DNA of 64,000 bases from Aquisphaera insulae (lineage in GTDB: Bacteria > Planctomycetota > Planctomycetia > Isosphaerales > Isosphaeraceae). The notes under the pieces are model-generated. The model was given only the letters and a program-made list of their open reading frames with translations, did not search any database and was not told the origin of the DNA. How positions within the stretch are numbered: the first letter of the stretch is position 1; every line of letters starts with the position of its first letter. The stretch is from assembly GCF_011064615.1 (NCBI RefSeq), contig NZ_JAALJH010000006.1:124001-188000 (forward strand). Reading direction: 5' to 3'. Below are positions 27,653 through 35,902 of this stretch, in pieces. A program made the position numbers and the translations under genes.

Positions 27653-30600
27653 ATGCAACACGGTGACGGCTCATCCTCCCCGCCGGGGAATCTCGCCCCC
27701 GAGTTCCAGCAGCTCTGGGAAGGGTCGACGTCCTCGCCGGATGTCTTCCACTTCCTTTCCCGCCATCCCTCGGCGGCCATGGACGAGAAGGTCGACGTCC
27801 TGCGGGTCGACCAGAAGTATCGCTGGAAGACGGGCAAGCCGCTCTCGCTTCAGACGTATCTCCGCCGGCTTCCGAGCCTGGCGGAGCGGCTCGACCTGAT
27901 CCGCAAGCTGATTGCCGGCGACCAGTCGTGCCGTCGCGAGTCCCTCGCGTCGGGCTCGACCTCGCCCGGGCAGTCGGAGGCCGGCGGATCGACCGAGTCC
28001 GCGACCCAGGTCGTGGAGATGCCCGGCTCGCTGCTGGAGACCATGGCCGAGGAGCCGCCGAGATCCGGAGAGGCCACCTCCGCGGGCCATCCCGCGGCGA
28101 CGACGCCCCCCGTGCGGCCCTCGGAGATTGGGGGCGGCGGCGGGACGACGGGCACGACCGGATCGGGGGGCGACGATCGCCTGGACTTCCAGTTGGATTC
28201 CATCGCGGATGGGCTCCGCGATCGACCGCGGCTGGGCCCGGTCCTCGCCAGCACGCGATTCACCCCGATCCGGCGGCTGGGTGCCGGCGGGATGGGCTTC
28301 GTCTTCGAGGCCTACGACGAGGAGCGAGGGGAGGTGGTCGCGATCAAGACGATGCGGCGCGTCGACCCCGCCGGCCTCTTCCGGTTCAAGGGCGAGTTCC
28401 GCTCCCTGAGCGACCTCACCCACCCCAACCTGGTCCAGTTCCACCAGCTCTTCGCCGTGGACGACTGCTGGTTCCTCACGATGGAGCTGGTCGACGGCTG
28501 CGACTTCCTCGCCTACGTCCGCGGCGATTCCGCGCCCGCGTTCGAGGACGCGACTCGGCTCTCCGCCCCGCGAGAGCCCACCCGGATCACGCCGACGCCG
28601 CCCGCCTCGTTCGTATCGAGACCGATGGCGCCCCTCTCGGGGACGGCCTTGGGGGTCGGCATCGGGATGATCGAGCCGGCGACGGAGGAGCCGCCGACTC
28701 ACCCGTCGCCGCCGCCCCTCGACCTGGCGCGGTTCCGGTCGGCCCTGATCCAGCTCTCCGAGGGCCTCCAGGCCCTGCACACGGCCCGGAAGCTGCACCG
28801 AGACATCAAGCCCACCAACGTCCTGGTGACCGACGAAGGCCGCGTGGTGATCCTCGATTTCGGTCTCGCCGCCGACCTCGAGCCGGGCTTCCTCAAGGGG
28901 TCGCCGGAGCGGGACCGCCAGGTGGTCGGGACGCTGGCGCACATGTCGCCGGAGCAATCGCTGGGCATGAGCATCACGCCGGCCAGCGACTGGTACAGCG
29001 TGGGGGTCATCGTCTATCAGGCCCTGACCGGCCGGCTCCCCTACTGCGGCACCTTCGACGAGGTCATCATCAAGAAGCAGAGGAGCCGCCCCACGCCGCC
29101 CGACGAGATCGTCCGCGGGTTGCCTCCGGATCTGGTCTCGCTCTGCATGGACCTGCTGGAACGCGAGCCCGATCGCCGGCCGACGGGGTCTCAGGTGCTC
29201 GAACGCCTGACGGGGGAGGCGGGGATCGGCGGCGCCGACCCGGAGCGACGCCGCGTCCTGTCGCTGATCGGGCGGGACTGGCACCGCCAGGTCCTGAGGT
29301 CCGCCTACGCGGCCCTGAGGGAAGGCCAGGCTCCATCCGTCTTCATCTATGGCGGCTCCGGTACCGGCAAGACGGCGCTCGTCCGATCGTTCCTGGACGA
29401 GCTGGCGGCCAACGAGGACGTGGTGATCCTGGCGGGCCGCTGCTACGAGCAGGAATGGGTGCCGTTCAAGGCCGTGGATAGCCTGGTGGACGCCCTGGCG
29501 CGGCACCTCAAGACGCTGCCGAAGGAGGTCCTGGACGAGGTCCTCCCCGCCGATGCCTGGCTGTTGGCCCGCATCTTCCCGGTCCTCCGCGGCGTGGAGC
29601 GGATCCTCCAGGGGCGCCGGCCCACGACGGAGCTGCCCGACCCCCAGGAGATGCGGCTCCGGGTCTTCTCCGCCTTCCGCAAGCTCTTCCAGCGGCTCGG
29701 CCGGATCTCCCGGCTGGTGCTGGCGGTGGACGACCTGCAATGGGGAGACGCCGACGGCGCCGTGCTGATCTCCGACCTGCTGGACGGGCCGAACCCGCCC
29801 CGCATGCTCTTCCTCGGCTGCTTCCGTCAGGAGGAGATGGCCCAGAGTCGGCTGCTCCAGACCCTCCGCCAGGTCCGGGCCGAGGACCGGCCCGCGGTCT
29901 GGCATCGGGACCTGTACGTCCAGCCGCTCACCCAGGTCGAGTCGCGTTCGCTGGCGCTCGCCCTGCTGGGGGTGGACGACCAGGTCGCCCTCCTTCAGGC
30001 CCACCTGGCCGCGCGCGAGTCGGGGGGGAACCCGCTGTTCATCGAGGAGCTGATCAAGCACCTCCAGTCCGCGGGCCCGGGCCACGAGTGGGATCCGTCC
30101 TCGACGGTGGACCTGGAATCCGCGCTCTGGTCGCGGATCCGGACCCAGCCCGTGGACGCGCAGCGGCTGCTCGAGGCGATCGCGGTCTCCGGCCGGCCGA
30201 TCCGCGAGACGCTGGCCTTCCGCGCCGCGGGCCTGGATGCGGGGGGGCGGGTCGCGCTCGGCGCGCTCCGATCCTCGCGGCTGGTCCGGGGCATCGGGCC
30301 GTCGCGGAAGGACCAGGTCGAGACCTACCACGACCGGATCCGCGAGACCGTCCTGGCCCACCTCTCGCCGGAGGCCCTCCGAGGGATCCACGAGCGTCTG
30401 GCCGAGGTCCTCGAGGGGGCGGGGCTCGACGACCCGGAGGTGCTCGCCGGCCACCTGCAGGGTGCGGGCCTCGCGGAAAGGGCGGCGGCCCTGTACGTCC
30501 AGGCCGCGGAGAAGGCGATGGAGGCCCTGGCCTTCGATCACGCCGTTCGACTCTATCGCCGGGCGCTCGAGCTGGAGGCATCGCCCCCCGCGGAGGTCCG

Positions 30601-32101
30601 CCGGCTCCATCGCCGGCTCGGCGCCGCGCTGGCGAGCAACGGCCGCGGCGCCGAGGCGGCCGCCGCCTACCTGCTCGCGTCCGAGGGGACGACTGCCGCC
30701 GAGGGGGTGGAGCTGACCAGGCTCGCCTCCACCCAGCTCCTGATCAGCGGCCATGTGGACGAGGGCCTGGCGCTGCTCCGGACGATCCTCCGGCCGCTCT
30801 GCCTGAACATGCCGCCGACGCCCCGCCGCGCCCTCCTCTCGCTGACCTGGCACCGGACCCTCCTCCGCCTTCGTGGGCTCCGGTTCCGGCCCCGCGACGA
30901 GACCCAGGTCTCGGCCGTGGCGCTCACGCGGATCGACCTCTGCTGGTCGGCCGTCGCCGGCCTGAGCGTCATCGATCCCATCCTGGGCGCCGACTTCCAG
31001 ACCAGGGGCCTGCTCCTGGCACTCAAGGCCGGTGAGCCCTTCCGGATCGCGCGGGCCCTCGCCATGGAGGCCGCGCACCGGTCCACCGCGGGCCTGAGCA
31101 CGGCCCGCTACGCCGACTCCCTGCTGGCACGGGCCGAGCGACTGGCCGGCACGCTCGATCGACCGGAGGCGCGGGGCGTCATCGCGATGGTCCGCGGCGT
31201 GACCTTCCTGATGCGCGGGGACTGGCGACCCTCCATCGACGCCTTCGAGATCGCCGAGACGCTCTTCCGCGACCATTGCACCGGCGTGACCTGGGAACGG
31301 AACACCGTCCGCTGCCTGGAGCTCTGGTCCATGCTCCACGCCGGACGGCTCGCCGAGCTCGAGAAGCGCTGGAGCGTCTTCACCCGCGAGGCCGAGGAGC
31401 GCGGCGACCTCTACGCGACGACGACCCTCACCAGCTTCTTCCTGGCCATGATCCGCCTGGCGCAGGACCGGCCGGCCGAGATCCGCGCCGAGCTCGAGCG
31501 CGCCATGAGCCGCTGGCGTCGCCAGGGGTTCTTCGTGCAGCACTCCACGGAGCTCGTCTCCCTGCTCCACCTGGACCTCTACCAGGGGAGCGTCGCGGCC
31601 GCCTGGGAGCGGATCAACGCCGCCTGGCCCGCCTACACGCGGTCACTCCTGCCGCGGATTCAGGTCAATCGCATCCAGTTGCTGGAGCTGCACGCGCGCG
31701 CCGCGCTGGCGATGGCCGAGGGCCTCGAGGACAACCAGCCTCATCTGCTGGCGGCCGAGGAGGACGCGAGGAAGCTCGAGAGGGAAGGGCAGGGTTGGGC
31801 GATCGCCCATTCCCGGTTCATCCGGGCGGGCATCGCCGCGGTGCGGGAGGACGCCACCACCGCGAGCTACCGGCTCGAGCAGGCCGCCGCGCTGTATGAC
31901 ACCGTTGACATGCCCTTGAGCGCCGCCGTGATGCGCTACCGGATCGGGGAGATCGTCGGCAGCTCGGAGGGGAAGGCCCTCATCGCCCGGTCGGAGTCGG
32001 TCCTGCGGGAGCAATCGATCGCGGCCCCCGAGAGGTGGGCGCGGATGATCGCCCCCGGATTCGCCCGGATCGCCGCCAGCCGCGTGGAGACCAGCCTCTG
32101 A
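27653..32101 (+). CDS. Ser/Thr protein kinase fused to AAA-type ATPase and TPR region
   Basis: 1482 residues. Kinase domain ~200-520: glycine loop LGAGGMGFVFEAYDEERGE (~207), AIK lysine, catalytic HRDIKPTNV (~381) and DFGLAAD (~402), APE-region GTLAHMSPEQ; a Pro-rich insert of ~70 residues sits between the two lobes. A STAND/AAA_16-like ATPase follows, with Walker A GGSGTGKTAL (~567) and Walker B-like LVLAVDDLQWGD (~687). The last ~600 residues are helical TPR-like repeats. The plan matches PknK-type sensor kinases. The N-terminal ~190 residues are a Gly/Thr-rich linker with a helical start. Substrate unknown. No membrane segment seen, so cytoplasmic. Confidence 0.93.
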   Translation: MQHGDGSSSPPGNLAPEFQQLWEGSTSSPDVFHFLSRHPSAAMDEKVDVLRVDQKYRWKTGKPLSLQTYLRRLPSLAERLDLIRKLIAGDQSCRRESLASGSTSPGQSEAGGSTESATQVVEMPGSLLETMAEEPPRSGEATSAGHPAATTPPVRPSEIGGGGGTTGTTGSGGDDRLDFQLDSIADGLRDRPRLGPVLASTRFTPIRRLGAGGMGFVFEAYDEERGEVVAIKTMRRVDPAGLFRFKGEFRSLSDLTHPNLVQFHQLFAVDDCWFLTMELVDGCDFLAYVRGDSAPAFEDATRLSAPREPTRITPTPPASFVSRPMAPLSGTALGVGIGMIEPATEEPPTHPSPPPLDLARFRSALIQLSEGLQALHTARKLHRDIKPTNVLVTDEGRVVILDFGLAADLEPGFLKGSPERDRQVVGTLAHMSPEQSLGMSITPASDWYSVGVIVYQALTGRLPYCGTFDEVIIKKQRSRPTPPDEIVRGLPPDLVSLCMDLLEREPDRRPTGSQVLERLTGEAGIGGADPERRRVLSLIGRDWHRQVLRSAYAALREGQAPSVFIYGGSGTGKTALVRSFLDELAANEDVVILAGRCYEQEWVPFKAVDSLVDALARHLKTLPKEVLDEVLPADAWLLARIFPVLRGVERILQGRRPTTELPDPQEMRLRVFSAFRKLFQRLGRISRLVLAVDDLQWGDADGAVLISDLLDGPNPPRMLFLGCFRQEEMAQSRLLQTLRQVRAEDRPAVWHRDLYVQPLTQVESRSLALALLGVDDQVALLQAHLAARESGGNPLFIEELIKHLQSAGPGHEWDPSSTVDLESALWSRIRTQPVDAQRLLEAIAVSGRPIRETLAFRAAGLDAGGRVALGALRSSRLVRGIGPSRKDQVETYHDRIRETVLAHLSPEALRGIHERLAEVLEGAGLDDPEVLAGHLQGAGLAERAAALYVQAAEKAMEALAFDHAVRLYRRALELEASPPAEVRRLHRRLGAALASNGRGAEAAAAYLLASEGTTAAEGVELTRLASTQLLISGHVDEGLALLRTILRPLCLNMPPTPRRALLSLTWHRTLLRLRGLRFRPRDETQVSAVALTRIDLCWSAVAGLSVIDPILGADFQTRGLLLALKAGEPFRIARALAMEAAHRSTAGLSTARYADSLLARAERLAGTLDRPEARGVIAMVRGVTFLMRGDWRPSIDAFEIAETLFRDHCTGVTWERNTVRCLELWSMLHAGRLAELEKRWSVFTREAEERGDLYATTTLTSFFLAMIRLAQDRPAEIRAELERAMSRWRRQGFFVQHSTELVSLLHLDLYQGSVAAAWERINAAWPAYTRSLLPRIQVNRIQLLELHARAALAMAEGLEDNQPHLLAAEEDARKLEREGQGWAIAHSRFIRAGIAAVREDATTASYRLEQAAALYDTVDMPLSAAVMRYRIGEIVGSSEGKALIARSESVLREQSIAAPERWARMIAPGFARIAASRVETSL

Positions 32102-32134
32102 CCGGCCGCCGACTCGCCGCGGCGGATCGCCCCT

Positions 32135-33310
32135 TCAGTCGCGGCCCGCCTCGACCCGCGCCCGCCGGATGGCATCGACGTAGGCATCGGGCAAGGCCCG
32201 GTATTTCCCGTCCTCGGTCCACCACCGGGGCGTCTCGGTGTAGATCCAGACATACTCATCGGTGCGGGCCAGCGCCTGGCGAAGCGCGGTCCGGAATCGA
32301 TCGGGCGAGAAGTGGTTGGACTCCGGTCGATCGACGCTCCAGCCCTTGTTCCGCCAGTCGTGATCGAGCCAGAGTCCGAAGCCGGCCTTCATCACGCGAC
32401 GATAGGCCGCCGGATCCTCCGAGAGTTCGGCCGCGCGCGACCGGATCACCCGGCGAGCCTCCTCGAATCGCTCCCCGTCCAGGAAGCCGTAGGAGGGCTC
32501 GTATCCATCGATGATCACGGCGTCACCCGAGGTAGCCTCGATCAGCCCGTCCACGAACGGGACGAGGAGGCCGTACGGGCACTCCCTTAGCGGCTTCCGG
32601 CCGCCGTCCGTCTGCTTCCAGGCGTAACTGTGCCCGAAGGTCAGCATCACCTTGATCCCGGGGAAGCCCGCCCGGAACGCTTCCATGACCTCTCGGCCCC
32701 GTCGCCTGGCCTGCGCCCGATAGTCTTCCCAGGACTTGCCGGTCCGAGCCGCCAGCTTGCGATAATCGAAGACCTGCCCTTCGTACTGCTCGGTATCCAG
32801 CAGGATGCCCGCCCCGCCGCGGGCGAGGACCGCGGCGACTCGGGCGTTGGCGATGACGGCGGAGTGGTCGTCGAACCAGTCGAGGTCGCCGGGCGTTACG
32901 TTGAACCGGAGGAAGTTCTCGTCGAAGCCCCTGCCATCCTGGCGTCCCGATGGCGCCAGCGCGGGGCCGAACTCGTCGAGCCGGAACGTCCTCTTGCCCC
33001 ATCCCTTCCAGGTGAGGCTCTCGGCAGGCTTACCCGGAGTCGACGTGTTGACGTGATAGACGCAGCCGTCGAACGGCGATGCGGCCATCCTGGCCCGGTC
33101 GCGGGCGATGGTCGCGGCGTCGGGCTCGTCCCAGCCGAACTCGATCAGCTTGCGGGTGCCGGCCGGCCGACGCTCCGGGCCATCGTCGCCCTCGGGGCCG
33201 GACTCGAACGCACGCGCGGGGCCGGCCCCGATCAGGCCGATCCACGCCGCGACGACCGCGATCCAAGCACTCCCGCCGGAGATCCCGCGACGGCCCCCGA
33301 TCGTCAGCAT
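32135..33310 (-). CDS. Secreted protein of unknown function, possible TIM-barrel hydrolase
   Basis: 391 residues from ATG at 33310; an upstream in-frame ATG at 33352 would overlap the vanZ-like gene. Signal peptide with hydrophobic AWIAVVAAWIGLIGAG, cleaved near ARAFES. Mature protein starts KLIEFGWDEPDAA; later IKVMLTFGHSYAW, DAVIIDGYEPSYGFL and YVWIYTETPRWW look like successive beta strands of a barrel with acidic residues at strand ends, as in glycoside-hydrolase-like folds. No named family is recognised. It follows the VanZ-like gene by 16 bases, so they are probably co-transcribed. Convergent with the kinase gene. Confidence 0.75.
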   Translation of the reverse strand: MLTIGGRRGISGGSAWIAVVAAWIGLIGAGPARAFESGPEGDDGPERRPAGTRKLIEFGWDEPDAATIARDRARMAASPFDGCVYHVNTSTPGKPAESLTWKGWGKRTFRLDEFGPALAPSGRQDGRGFDENFLRFNVTPGDLDWFDDHSAVIANARVAAVLARGGAGILLDTEQYEGQVFDYRKLAARTGKSWEDYRAQARRRGREVMEAFRAGFPGIKVMLTFGHSYAWKQTDGGRKPLRECPYGLLVPFVDGLIEATSGDAVIIDGYEPSYGFLDGERFEEARRVIRSRAAELSEDPAAYRRVMKAGFGLWLDHDWRNKGWSVDRPESNHFSPDRFRTALRQALARTDEYVWIYTETPRWWTEDGKYRALPDAYVDAIRRARVEAGRD

Positions 33311-33326
33311 GATTGGCCCCCCTGGT

Positions 33327-33764
33327 TCATGCGAGTTCCCGGACCGCGTCATCCGCGCCGGATTTCACGCGGCCCCGGGACAACCGCCAGCGTTCATAGC
33401 GTGGTTGAAGCGAGCGATAGATCGGAAACCCGGCCAGGACGCCGAGGACGTCGGTAATCCCGTCGACCAGCTCGCCGTCGCGGTTGATGATCTCCCAGGT
33501 CTGCACCAGCTCCGTCAGGACCGCGAGGAAGCTCCCCGCCGCCAGCACGAGGAGATAGTCACGAAGCCGACCGCTCGTCGTCCGGAGCCAGAGGACCGAG
33601 AAGACGACGAACATCCCCGCGTGGACCACCTTGTCAAGGTGCGCGATCTCCACGAACGTCCCATGGCCCTCCGCCGCGGGCAGATAGGTCCCCGGTGTCC
33701 AGCAGAGGATCAGGATCACGGCGGTCCACAGCAAGGCGGCCCCAAGACGCAACCGCTCAGCCAT
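33327..33764 (-). CDS. VanZ-like integral membrane protein
   Basis: 145 residues with four predicted membrane helices. VanZ-family features: LDKVVHAGMFVVFSVLW with the conserved Asp/His near helix 2, and the C-terminal TELVQTWEIINRDGELVDGITDVLG ending (split here: ELVQ... and DxxxDxxG pattern). VanZ relatives are small membrane proteins of uncertain function; the archetype raises teicoplanin resistance. Nothing here indicates antibiotic resistance. First of a two-gene unit with the secreted protein at 32135-33310. Confidence 0.8.
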   Translation of the reverse strand: MAERLRLGAALLWTAVILILCWTPGTYLPAAEGHGTFVEIAHLDKVVHAGMFVVFSVLWLRTTSGRLRDYLLVLAAGSFLAVLTELVQTWEIINRDGELVDGITDVLGVLAGFPIYRSLQPRYERWRLSRGRVKSGADDAVRELA

Positions 33765-34160
33765 CGGGCGAGGCCCTCCAGGATTGAGTGAGTCTGGGGC
33801 GCATTCTACCCGAACCCGGCGACGCGCTTCAGCGCCGACTCGACGACCTCGCAGGGCGACGGCCAGCCCGATACGAAAGTCGGATTTCGCGCGAACATCC
33901 CGGACGGGTCCGCCGTCTGTTGGTATGTCGCCAGGGTGATCCGGTGAAGGCCAGAACGGAGGGCCGGCCGGTCGCCAGGCTCACGCCGAACCGATGAGGA
34001 ACGGGCCATGCGGGCACAATCTCTCGATCCGCGATCGAATCGGGAAGCCGACGGCAAACGGCCATCCGCCTCGTTTTCGCCCTCGTGGCCGGCGTCCTCC
34101 TATCCCGAAAGTCCCTCCGGCTGACGCCCCAGGTCTCGGCATTCCTCATGGAAACCGCCA
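33765..34160. other. Gene-free stretch before the tRNA array
   Basis: About 400 bases with no convincing gene. Short open frames exist on both strands (for example 33788-33997 plus and 33806-34057 minus), but they lack ribosome sites, conserved motifs and sensible composition. No rRNA, tmRNA, RNase P or SRP signature was recognised. Confidence 0.5.
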
Positions 34161-34190
34161 GGCCCGGGGGCACGAACTCCGGGCCTTTTT
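34161..34190 (+). terminator. Intrinsic terminator just upstream of the tRNA array
   Basis: GGCCCGG (34161-34167) pairs with CCGGGCC (34179-34185) over an 11-base loop and is followed by TTTTT (34186-34190). Only 12 bases separate it from the first tRNA. No upstream plus-strand gene is recognised, so what it terminates is unclear. Confidence 0.65.
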
Positions 34191-34202
34191 CGTCCCATGC
34201 AC

Positions 34203-34274
34203 GGGCCGGTAGCTGAGATGGTTTAGCGCCACTCTGAAACAGTGGAGACGTGGATTCGAGCGCCACACGGCCCA
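34203..34274 (+). tRNA. tRNA-Phe(GAA), degenerate
   Basis: Anticodon GAA at 34236-34238 in loop CTGAAAC, stem CCACT/AGTGG perfect. Two purine-purine mismatches: G7-A66 in the acceptor (GGGCCGG/ACGGCCC) and A-G at the normally invariant 53-61 pair of the T stem. Discriminator A. Function doubtful. Confidence 0.7.
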
Positions 34275-34308
34275 CTCCATCCCCCCGCCGGGGGGACCGA
34301 GGAAGGTA

Positions 34309-34380
34309 CGCCCGTTCGTCTAACGGTCAGGACGCCGCCCTTTCAAGGCGACAACGAGGGTTCGACTCCCTCACGGGTGA
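34309..34380 (+). tRNA. tRNA-Glu(TTC)
   Basis: Anticodon TTC at 34342-34344. Acceptor CGCCCGT/ACGGGTG pairs fully with one G-U. D-arm CGTCTAACGGTCAGGACG is typical of tRNA-Glu. The first anticodon-stem pair is mismatched. Confidence 0.85.
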
Positions 34381-34409
34381 CTCGGTGAAGGCCTGCGTGA
34401 TCGAGACAT

Positions 34410-34482
34410 ACGGCCGGGGCGACTGGGGGCGCGGGCGGTCTCCAAAACCGCCGTCTCGCGGGTTCGAATCCTGCCGGCCGTG
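34410..34482 (+). tRNA. tRNA-Trp(CCA)
   Basis: Anticodon CCA at 34442-34444 in loop CTCCAAA. Acceptor ACGGCCG/CGGCCGT perfect, T arm GCGGG/CCTGC with one wobble, D stem only 3 bp (GCG/CGC). Discriminator G as for bacterial Trp. Confidence 0.85.
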
Positions 34483-34490
34483 CTGGGATC

Positions 34491-34562
34491 GGGGTTGTGG
34501 TGTAGCGGCAGCACATCGGCCTTTTAAGCCGGGGAGCGGGGGTTCGAATCCCTCCAGCCCCA
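34491..34562 (+). tRNA. tRNA-Lys(TTT)
   Basis: Anticodon TTT at 34523-34525 in loop CTTTTAA. Acceptor GGGGTTG/CAGCCCC with one wobble. D-arm GTGTAGCGGCAGCAC is shared with the CTT tRNA at 34702, suggesting common origin. Confidence 0.88.
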
Positions 34563-34596
34563 TCGGGAGGTAATTGATCTCATGATTGTCCGTCCA

Positions 34597-34667
34597 CGGC
34601 CTGTAGCTCAGCGGTAGAGCGCTCGGCTGATAACCGGGAGAGGGAGGTTCGATTCCTCCCGGGCCGA
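34597..34667 (+). tRNA. tRNA-Ile(GAT)
   Basis: Anticodon GAT at 34629-34631 in loop CTGATAA. Acceptor CGGCCTG/CGGGCCG with one wobble; canonical D-arm GCTCAGCGGTAGAGC. One of the most regular members. Confidence 0.9.
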
Positions 34668-34701
34668 CTGGACCGATACCGACGAGCCACGCGGCGGATC
34701 C

Positions 34702-34774
34702 GGGACCAAGGTGTTAGCGGCAGCACACCTGGCTCTTAACCAGGCGGGTGAGGGTTCGAGCCCCTCTGGTCCCA
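34702..34774 (+). tRNA. tRNA-Lys(CTT)
   Basis: Anticodon CTT at 34735-34737. Acceptor GGGACCA/TGGTCCC perfect; anticodon stem CCTGG/CCAGG. D-arm close to that of tRNA-Lys(TTT). Confidence 0.88.
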
Positions 34775-34806
34775 CTCTCTCTTTGACAATTCGGCGACGG
34801 TGCACG

Positions 34807-34877
34807 GTGCCCATGATGTAACGGCAGCCTCCCGCCTTGCCATGGCGGATGTGCGGGTTCAAGTCCCGCTGGGCACT
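34807..34877 (+). tRNA. tRNA-Gly(GCC)
   Basis: Anticodon GCC at 34839-34841 in loop TTGCCAT. Acceptor GTGCCCA/TGGGCAC perfect; anticodon stem CCGCC/GGCGG perfect. Discriminator T as in many bacterial tRNA-Gly. Confidence 0.88.
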
Positions 34878-34882
34878 CTCAC

Positions 34883-34956
34883 CGAGGTGTAGGAAAGTGG
34901 CCGAATCCGCCTGCTTCGGGAGCAGGAGACCGCTGGTTCGAATCCAGCCACCTCGA
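34883..34956 (+). tRNA. tRNA-Pro(CGG)
   Basis: Anticodon CGG at 34917-34919 in loop TTCGGGA. Acceptor CGAGGTG/CACCTCG perfect; T arm CTGG/CCAG. The D-arm is irregular (GGA...TCC). Discriminator A. Confidence 0.82.
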
Positions 34957-35044
34957 CTGACTCGTTTCGTCGACTTCCGCCATCGCGGGTCGATGATCGT
35001 TCCTCCAGCCGCGAACCGAGATGCTGGCTCGAGCCAATGCCAGG

Positions 35045-35692
35045 CTACTCATCCACCCCGAAGAGCCACTCGCAAGCGAAGGCTCGAACGAGGTACAGTC
35101 CCCGAAGGCTCGGCGATCGAGAAACTAATGATGACGCCTCGGATTCAATTCCCGCGTACTGCTCCAGGGCATCGCCGAGCCCGAAGTTCGTCAATCGTCT
35201 CTGGAAGCGACTCGTCAGGAGGTCTCGATCATCCTCTGGGAAAGTCACGAGCTGGAACAGATGTCTGACGAGCAAGCAAAATGTGGAGAACTCTTCTACC
35301 TCGGCAGACGATCGCAACTCGGCCCTGGATAGGATGTCCGCCGCCTCGGGCTTCAGCAGCTTCAGCCTGTCCACGAGGAGTCCCGGATCGATGAAGCCCT
35401 GCAAGTCTGGCATTTCGATCAACTGGATAGTCCAGCCCAAGAACGCGGCCTCTTCCCCTCGCCAGAATGCCTCAGTTCGGGACTCTTGTTTCAGGGCGCC
35501 ATGCGGCTCTTCGAGGATATCGCGGTGGTAGGGCATGATCCTGTCCTCAAGCCCAAGTCGGCCCAGCCAAGGGAGAAGCTGGGAGCAGAGTTCCCGGGTT
35601 CGATGATGCTCTGTCACCTCCAGCGATGCCCGAAATCCGAGTGCCCCATAAATGATCGATTGAGTCGCAACGTCAGCAGCAGTGCGGCGCAT
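35045..35692 (-). CDS. DUF4272-like protein inside the tRNA array
   Basis: 215 residues from ATG at 35692, opposite in direction to the surrounding tRNAs. All-helical by appearance. The pattern LLPWLGRLGLEDRI ... AFWRGEEAAFLGWTIQL ... FIDPGLLVDRL resembles DUF4272, a family of unknown function often linked to polymorphic-toxin immunity or accessory islands. Base composition is less GC-rich than neighbouring core genes, and the ribosome site is weak (GGAG ~13 bases away). Its position splits the tRNA array between tRNA-Pro and the Asn-anticodon tRNA, consistent with insertion into the array. Family assignment by pattern only. Confidence 0.65.
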   Translation of the reverse strand: MRRTAADVATQSIIYGALGFRASLEVTEHHRTRELCSQLLPWLGRLGLEDRIMPYHRDILEEPHGALKQESRTEAFWRGEEAAFLGWTIQLIEMPDLQGFIDPGLLVDRLKLLKPEAADILSRAELRSSAEVEEFSTFCLLVRHLFQLVTFPEDDRDLLTSRFQRRLTNFGLGDALEQYAGIESEASSLVSRSPSLRGLYLVRAFACEWLFGVDE

Positions 35693-35803
35693 GGAGGAGC
35701 TCCAGCGGGGCCTCAGTTCAGACGGGCCATCGCGATCTGCCCCCTACGCTGTGCCGGTCGATGAAGATCTCACAGGATCGCGACACGATGAGTTCCGCTG
35801 GAT

Positions 35804-35886
35804 TCCAGGGTGGCGAAATGGTAGCCGCACCTCACTGTTAATGAGGCGCCTTGGTTGGCATGGGGGTTCGAGTCCCTCCCCTGGAG
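35804..35886 (+). tRNA. Long-variable-arm tRNA with Asn anticodon (GTT)
   Basis: Acceptor TCCAGGG/CCCTGGA perfect; anticodon stem CCTCA/TGAGG with loop CTGTTAA gives GTT at 35837-35839; T arm GGGGG/CCCTC. A 15-base variable region (35847-35861) holds a GCC/GGC hairpin, so it is class II. Discriminator is G886, as in tRNA-Ser. Its anticodon stem equals that of tRNA-Ser(GCT) at 37049; a C-to-T change at position 35 would convert GCT to GTT. Real tRNA-Asn is class I, so amino acid identity is likely not Asn. Confidence 0.8.
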
Positions 35887-35902
35887 CTTTCCCATAAAGA
35901 TA

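Noticed and set aside
27671-31570. A very long open frame (1299 codons) antisense to the kinase gene
   Set aside because: It is a shadow of a high-GC gene: no ribosome site, Arg/Gly/Leu-biased composition, and the plus strand encodes clear kinase and ATPase motifs. The same applies to long antisense frames at 47414-51721 and 999-2801.
33327-33764. Glycopeptide resistance gene
   Set aside because: Only VanZ-like family membership is seen; no vanHAX or vanRS genes accompany it.
33788-34057. Short open frames on both strands upstream of the tRNA array
   Set aside because: No start signal, no family resemblance, and composition like noncoding GC-rich DNA.
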